64,000 bases of DNA from Kribbella voronezhensis (GTDB lineage: Bacteria; Actinomycetota; Actinomycetes; Propionibacteriales; Kribbellaceae), in contig NZ_SOCE01000001.1 of NCBI RefSeq assembly GCF_004365175.1, positions 4,471,403 through 4,535,402 on the forward strand, written 5' to 3'. Below, piece after piece: positions 59,953 through 64,000 of this stretch (within the stretch, counting starts at the first letter, position 1; each line of letters starts with the position of its first letter). The notes beneath the pieces are model-generated. The model did not search any database, was not told the DNA's origin, and was given only the letters and a program-made list of their open reading frames with translations. The position numbers and the translations under genes are program-made.

Positions 59953-60527
59953 TGCGCAGGATTCGCCGTACGCCGCTCCTCGCCGCCGCGGTGCTGCTGG
60001 CTGTGACGGGCTGCAGTTCCGGCCAGGACGCCAGCCAGAACCGGAGCGGCCAGACCGGCTTCGTCAGCGGGTCGGGCCGGGTGTCCACGTTCGCGCCGGA
60101 CAAGCGGGAGAAGGCCCCGGACTTCAAGGGCACGACGCTGGACGGCAAGGAGTGGGACTTCGCCGACCAGGCCGGCAAGGTCGTCGTGCTGAACGTGTGG
60201 GGTTCATGGTGCCCGCCGTGCCGCAAGGAAGCGCCGGACCTCAGCGCGGCGGCCAGGGAGCTCGGTTCGTCGGTGCAGTTCATCGGGCTGAACACCCGAG
60301 ACCTCGACAAGGCGCCGCCGCTCAAGTTCGTCCAGGAGTTCGGTGTCCCGTTCCCGAGCATCTACGACCCGAACGGCAAGCAGTTGCTGCGGTTCCGCGG
60401 CCAGAAGATCTCGGCCAGCTCGATCCCGTCGACGCTGGTGATCGACAAGCAGGGCCGGGTCGCGGCCCGGGTGCTGGGCGCGGTCACCAAGGACACCCTC
60501 ATCGGCATGGTGAAGGACGCTGAGTGA
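59952..60527 (+). CDS. TlpA/ResA-like thioredoxin lipoprotein for cytochrome c maturation (Rv0526-like)
   Basis: A 191-aa lipoprotein. The signal peptide ends in lipobox LAVTGC with Cys21 as the lipidation site. The thioredoxin domain has APDFKGTTLDGKEWDF and the active site W-Cys87-Pro-Pro-Cys90 (VLNVWGSWCPPCRKEAPDLS), then a cis-Pro loop SSIPSTLVIDKQG. It would reduce apocytochrome c cysteines outside the membrane with electrons from CcdA, encoded next. ATG at 59952 overlaps the previous stop. It forms an operon with ccdA, resB and ccsA. Confidence 0.93.
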   Translation: MRRIRRTPLLAAAVLLAVTGCSSGQDASQNRSGQTGFVSGSGRVSTFAPDKREKAPDFKGTTLDGKEWDFADQAGKVVVLNVWGSWCPPCRKEAPDLSAAARELGSSVQFIGLNTRDLDKAPPLKFVQEFGVPFPSIYDPNGKQLLRFRGQKISASSIPSTLVIDKQGRVAARVLGAVTKDTLIGMVKDAE

Positions 60528-60562
60528 CGCCGCGATGACCGACAACGCAGCAAGGATCAGCG

Positions 60563-61306
60563 ATGGGTGAGTGGTTCGCCCAGTCGATGACGGGCTCCAT
60601 GCTGGTCGCGTTGCCGATCGCCGTCCTGGCCGGCGCGATCTCGTTCTTCTCGCCCTGCGTGGTCCCGCTGCTGCCCGGCTATCTCTCCTATGTGACCGGC
60701 CTGTCGGCGGCCGAGCTCGGGTCGGAGCGGCGCGGCCGGATGCTTGCGGGGACCGGGTTGTTCGTCCTCGGCTTCTCGGCCGTCTTCATCCTGACCGGCG
60801 TACTGTTCGGTGCCGTCGGCAACGCTTTGATCGACCACCAGACGGTGATCACGCGGGTGCTGGGCGCGGGCACCGTCGTACTGGGCCTGATCTTCCTTGG
60901 TGGGTTCGGTTTTCTCCAGCGCGATCTGCGCGTGCACCGGGTGCCGGCGGTCGGGATCGCGGCCGCGCCGTTGCTCGGCGTGCTGTTCGGGTTCGGCTGG
61001 ACACCTTGTATCGGCCCGACCCTCGGCACCGTGATGGGGTTGGCGACGACCGAGGGCAGTACCGCGCGCGGGGCTACCCTGGCGTTCGTGTTCAGCCTCG
61101 GGCTGGGCCTTCCGTTCATCATCGCCGCACTGGCGTTCCGGCGGATGCTCGGCGCCGTCGCCTGGGTGCGCAAGCACCAGTTGCTGGTGATCCGGATCGG
61201 CGGCGTCCTGATGATCGCCGTCGGACTACTGCTGCTGACAGGGGTATGGGATTCGATGACCGCCGACTTGAGGCAATGGGTCGCCCAGTTCGGGACGGCG
61301 GTCTGA
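60563..61306 (+). CDS. ccdA: Cytochrome c biogenesis protein CcdA
   Basis: A 247-aa membrane protein with six TM helices. The paired redox cysteines are in FFSPCVVPLLPGYLSYV (TM1) and FGWTPCIGPTLGTV (TM4). It passes electrons from cytoplasmic thioredoxin to the extracytoplasmic TlpA/ResA-like protein. ATG at 60563 with AAGGA upstream, 35 nt after the thioredoxin gene. It is the second gene of the maturation operon, matching Rv0527. Confidence 0.95.
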   Translation: MGEWFAQSMTGSMLVALPIAVLAGAISFFSPCVVPLLPGYLSYVTGLSAAELGSERRGRMLAGTGLFVLGFSAVFILTGVLFGAVGNALIDHQTVITRVLGAGTVVLGLIFLGGFGFLQRDLRVHRVPAVGIAAAPLLGVLFGFGWTPCIGPTLGTVMGLATTEGSTARGATLAFVFSLGLGLPFIIAALAFRRMLGAVAWVRKHQLLVIRIGGVLMIAVGLLLLTGVWDSMTADLRQWVAQFGTAV

Positions 61307-61307
61307 G

Positions 61308-62879
61308 ATGACGGAGATCAAGGACCGCGTGGTCGCGCCGTCGGAGGAACCGCCCAGCGAACCGCCCGCACTCGGCCTGCTCGGCTGGCTGCGCTGGACC
61401 TGGCGGCAGCTCACCTCGATGAAGACGGCCCTGGTGCTGCTCTTCCTGCTCGCGCTCGGTGCCGTGCCCGGATCGCTGATCCCGCAGACCGCGATCGACC
61501 CGGTCAAGGTCGCCGACTTCTTCGAGGCGCATCCCAAACTCGGTCCGTTCTACGACAAACTCGGCCTGTTCGCGGTCTACAAGTCGGCCTGGTTCTCGGC
61601 GATCTACCTGCTGTTGTTCATCTCGCTGATCGGCTGCGTGGTGCCGCGGCTGCAGGTCTACCTGAAGGCGCTGCGGGCCCGGCCGCCGAAGCCGCCGCGC
61701 AACCTCAACCGCCTGCAGGGCTACCAGAGCTTCGAGGTCGACGCCGACACCGACGTACTGGCTGCCGCCGCCACCGAACTGCGCCGCCGCCGGTTCCGGG
61801 TCGAGTCGTACGACGGTGCGCTCGGCGCCGAGCGTGGCTACCTGCGCGAAGCGGGCAACCTGCTCTTCCACTTCTCCTTGATCCTGGCACTGATCGGTGT
61901 CGCGTGGGGCGCGTTGTTCGGCTACCGCGGCACGGTTCTGGTTGTCGTGGGCAAGGGATTCGCCAACACCGTGGCGCAGTACGACGATTTCACGCCGGGC
62001 CGGGTGTTCACGCCCGACGACCTACCGCCGTTCACGCTGGACGTGAAGGACTTCGAGGCCAAGTTCCAGACCGACGGCCCACAGCGCGGGGCCGCCCGCG
62101 AGTTCAACGCGAACATCACCTACTCCGAGACGCCGGACTCGCCGGAGAAGTCGTACGACCTGCGGGTGAACCATCCGCTCAAGGTCGACGGCACCAGCGT
62201 GCACCTGCTCGGCCACGGGTACGCGCCGCGGGTGACGGTGAAGGACGGCAAGGGACAGGTCGCCTTCTCCGGACCGTCGCCGTTCCTGCCGCAGGACAGC
62301 AACTTCTCGTCCTTCGGCGTGGTCAAGGCACCCGATGCCCGACCGGTCCAGCTCGGCTTCGAAGGCTTCTTCCTGCCGACCGCCGTGATCGACCAGCGCG
62401 GACCGACGTCGGTCTTCCCCGACGACCTCAACCCGGCGCTGGTGATGACCGCGTACTACGGCCGCCCGGCCACCGAGGACGGCAAGCCGGAATCGGTGTA
62501 CCAGTTGGACAAGTCGAAGCTGACCCAGTTCGGCGACGGCAAGGGCGACAAGCTCCGGTTCCAGCTCGCCCCCGGCCAGAGCATCACCCTGCCGAACGGC
62601 GCCGGCTCGCTCACCTTCGACGGTTACAGCCGCTGGGTGAAGCTGCAGATCAGCCACACGCCGGGACTGAACCTGGCGCTGGCCGGGATCTCGCTGGCCA
62701 TCCTCGGCCTGATGGGCTCGCTGTTCATCCACCCCCGGCGTACCTGGGTGCGGGTGCGAACGAAGGACGGGCGTACCGTGGTCGAGGTCGCCGGGCTGGA
62801 CCGGGGGCCCGAACGCGGCCTCGGTGCCGAGATCCAAGCCATCGCAGAAGTCTTGAAGAAGAAGCAGGAGCAGCCATGA
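61308..62879 (+). CDS. resB: Cytochrome c biogenesis protein ResB (Ccs1)
   Basis: A 523-aa membrane protein. N-terminal TM helices include TSMKTALVLLFLLALGAVPG and AIYLLLFISLIGCVVPRLQV. A third TM is at ~185-205 (LIGVAWGALFGYRGTVLVVV). A large extracytoplasmic domain (~210-450) follows, then a final TM (LNLALAGISLAILGLMGSLF) and a basic tail. With CcsA it forms the system II haem-handling and ligation complex. ATG at 61308 is one base after the ccdA stop. Its stop overlaps the ccsA start. Confidence 0.95.
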   Translation: MTEIKDRVVAPSEEPPSEPPALGLLGWLRWTWRQLTSMKTALVLLFLLALGAVPGSLIPQTAIDPVKVADFFEAHPKLGPFYDKLGLFAVYKSAWFSAIYLLLFISLIGCVVPRLQVYLKALRARPPKPPRNLNRLQGYQSFEVDADTDVLAAAATELRRRRFRVESYDGALGAERGYLREAGNLLFHFSLILALIGVAWGALFGYRGTVLVVVGKGFANTVAQYDDFTPGRVFTPDDLPPFTLDVKDFEAKFQTDGPQRGAAREFNANITYSETPDSPEKSYDLRVNHPLKVDGTSVHLLGHGYAPRVTVKDGKGQVAFSGPSPFLPQDSNFSSFGVVKAPDARPVQLGFEGFFLPTAVIDQRGPTSVFPDDLNPALVMTAYYGRPATEDGKPESVYQLDKSKLTQFGDGKGDKLRFQLAPGQSITLPNGAGSLTFDGYSRWVKLQISHTPGLNLALAGISLAILGLMGSLFIHPRRTWVRVRTKDGRTVVEVAGLDRGPERGLGAEIQAIAEVLKKKQEQP

Positions 62880-63901
62880 GCCAGGAGACCTTCGCGCACG
62901 TCTCGAACCTGGTCATCCCGACTGCCACGGTGATCTACGTCCTGGCGATGATGGCGCACGCGATGGAGTGGGCGACCGGCCGGGCGGCCAAGGCCCCGGC
63001 CACCGCGGCGCCGGCCGAGCAGCCTGCCGAAGTGCTGGTCGGTGCGGCTTCGCCGGTCGGTGGCGCGGGAGCGGGAGAGTCTGGCTCCGGTGGCGCGGCG
63101 GCCGACGTAGTACGGGCTGGTGCCGGGGATGCTGCCGAGAAGGCTGCGGCTGCGAGCCGGGTCGGTCTGCTGCTCACCTGGCTCGGTTTCGTGCTGCACC
63201 TGGCGGGCGTGGTCACGCGTGGTCTCGCGGCGGGGCGTGTGCCGTGGGGCAACATGTACGAGTTCTCCATCACGTCGTCGCTGGCGGTCGCGGTGGTCTA
63301 CCTCGCCTTCGTGCACCGCTACAAGCTGCAGTGGCTGGGACTCGGCGTCACGCTGGTGATCGCCGCCGTGCTGGGCCTGGCGACGCTGCTCCTCTACACG
63401 CCGGCCGGCCCGCTCGTGCCCGCGCTGCACTCGTACTGGCTGGTCATCCACGTCTCCGCCGCGGCGATCTCCGGCGGCGCGTTCACTGTCGGCGCACTGA
63501 TCTCGATCCTCTACCTGGTGAAGTCCCGCGCCGAGCGCCGGGTGCTTGCCGGGGGCATCATGTCTCCGTCCCTCAAGCGGCTGCCGAGCGCCGAGGCGAT
63601 GGACGGTACGGCGTACAAGGTGCTCGCCTTCGCCTTCCCGCTGTGGACCTTCGGTGTCCTGGTGGCCGGGCCGATCTGGGCGGAGTACGCGTGGGGCCGG
63701 TACTGGGGCTGGGACCCCAAGGAGGTCTGGGCGCTGGTCACCTGGGTCGTGTACGCCGCCTACCTGCACGCGCGGGCGACCGCCGGCTGGCGGGGACGTC
63801 CGGCGGCGACGATCGCGATCGTCGGCTGGCTCGTGTTCCTGTTCGACTTCGTCGGGGTGAACCTGCTGGTCTCCGGGCTGCACTCGTACGCCGGGGTCTG
63901 A
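62876..63901 (+). CDS. ccsA: Cytochrome c biogenesis protein CcsA (CcsB naming in some genomes)
   Basis: A 341-aa membrane protein of the haem handling family. The haem-presenting WWD-like motif is WGRYWGWDPKEVWALVTWVV near residue 280. Conserved histidines appear in VLHLAGVV, SYWLVIHVSAAAISGG and VSGLHSYAGV. An Ala/Gly/Glu-rich insert (~38-93) lies between the first and second TM, in the cytoplasm or outside by prediction. ATG at 62876 overlaps the resB stop. It delivers haem to apocytochromes with ResB. The operon continues into the truncated gene at the end of the window. Confidence 0.95.
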   Translation: MSQETFAHVSNLVIPTATVIYVLAMMAHAMEWATGRAAKAPATAAPAEQPAEVLVGAASPVGGAGAGESGSGGAAADVVRAGAGDAAEKAAAASRVGLLLTWLGFVLHLAGVVTRGLAAGRVPWGNMYEFSITSSLAVAVVYLAFVHRYKLQWLGLGVTLVIAAVLGLATLLLYTPAGPLVPALHSYWLVIHVSAAAISGGAFTVGALISILYLVKSRAERRVLAGGIMSPSLKRLPSAEAMDGTAYKVLAFAFPLWTFGVLVAGPIWAEYAWGRYWGWDPKEVWALVTWVVYAAYLHARATAGWRGRPAATIAIVGWLVFLFDFVGVNLLVSGLHSYAGV

Positions 63902-63902
63902 G

Positions 63903-64000
63903 ATGAAGGAATTCGCGATCTACACCGGGCTGCGGCTGGTCCTGTTCGCCGCATCCTTCGGGATCCTGTGGGTGGCGCTGCACAGCTGGCTCGGGATCTT
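63903..64000 (+). CDS. Start of a DUF4229-type small membrane protein (3' truncated by window)
   Basis: ATG at 63903, one base after the ccsA stop, begins MKEFAIYTGLRLVLFAASFG and continues ILWVALHSWLGIF to the window edge. The Tyr-x-x-(L)-R-L and hydrophobic helix fit the DUF4229 membrane protein commonly placed after ccsA in actinobacteria. Only about 32 residues are visible, so the call rests mostly on position. Confidence 0.6.
   Translation, partial: MKEFAIYTGLRLVLFAASFGILWVALHSWLGI

Overview
The window is high-G+C actinobacterial DNA, most like the genus Kribbella or a close relative. This assignment is an inference from actinobacterial gene families, gene order, two F420-type oxidoreductase genes and many GTG/TTG starts; no rRNA gene is present to prove it. 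Both ends are conserved core and the middle is strain-variable accessory DNA.

Core, left (about 3.0-15.1 kb): gene order follows the Mycobacterium tuberculosis Rv0500B-Rv0512 and Streptomyces bldN-rex-hemACDB neighbourhoods. In order: the 33-aa ribosomal protein bS22 (found inside what looks like a non-coding gap), a GalE2-like NAD epimerase, a lysophospholipid-type acyltransferase, a convergent BldN-like ECF sigma factor with a DUF5667 membrane anti-sigma candidate, an AMP-ligase with a glutaredoxin-like partner, then rex-hemA-hemC-hemD/cobA-hemB. A Rex operator overlaps a good promoter in front of rex, so haem synthesis should respond to NADH/NAD+.

Core, right (about 58.0-64.0 kb): hemL, a phosphoglycerate mutase-like gene and the system II cytochrome c maturation set (TlpA/ResA, CcdA, ResB, CcsA), then a truncated DUF4229-type gene. 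This matches Rv0524-Rv0529. About 42 kb of other DNA lies between hemB and hemL.

Accessory middle (15.1-57.7 kb): a TetR/esterase pair with a 30-bp palindromic operator; a carbohydrate operon (lyase-like enzyme divergent from CUT1 ABC transporter, Gfo/Idh oxidoreductase and DUF6807 protein); a DUF2637 membrane protein; a PEP-mutase-like enzyme; a glutathionyl-hydroquinone reductase-like protein; a P450; a Tat-exported aldose 1-epimerase; an isochorismatase with its GlxA-type regulator; an MMPL transporter; a large secreted GH3 enzyme; two secreted S8-type peptidases; a secreted beta-propeller; F420-type oxidoreductases; and a lytic transglycosylase.

Two parts of the middle show decay and rearrangement. 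Between 41.2 and 43.5 kb, an AbiEi antitoxin gene with a nested palindromic operator is followed by a frameshifted remnant of the AbiEii toxin, which ends at a dispersed repeat. A second direct copy of that repeat lies beyond a peptidase S51 gene, and a third, inverted copy lies near 29.0 kb. At 48.95-50.1 kb two divergent genes, a GlxA regulator and a DJ-1/PfpI protein, are both broken by central deletions and frameshifts. No tRNA, rRNA, CRISPR array, insertion sequence or prophage was seen.
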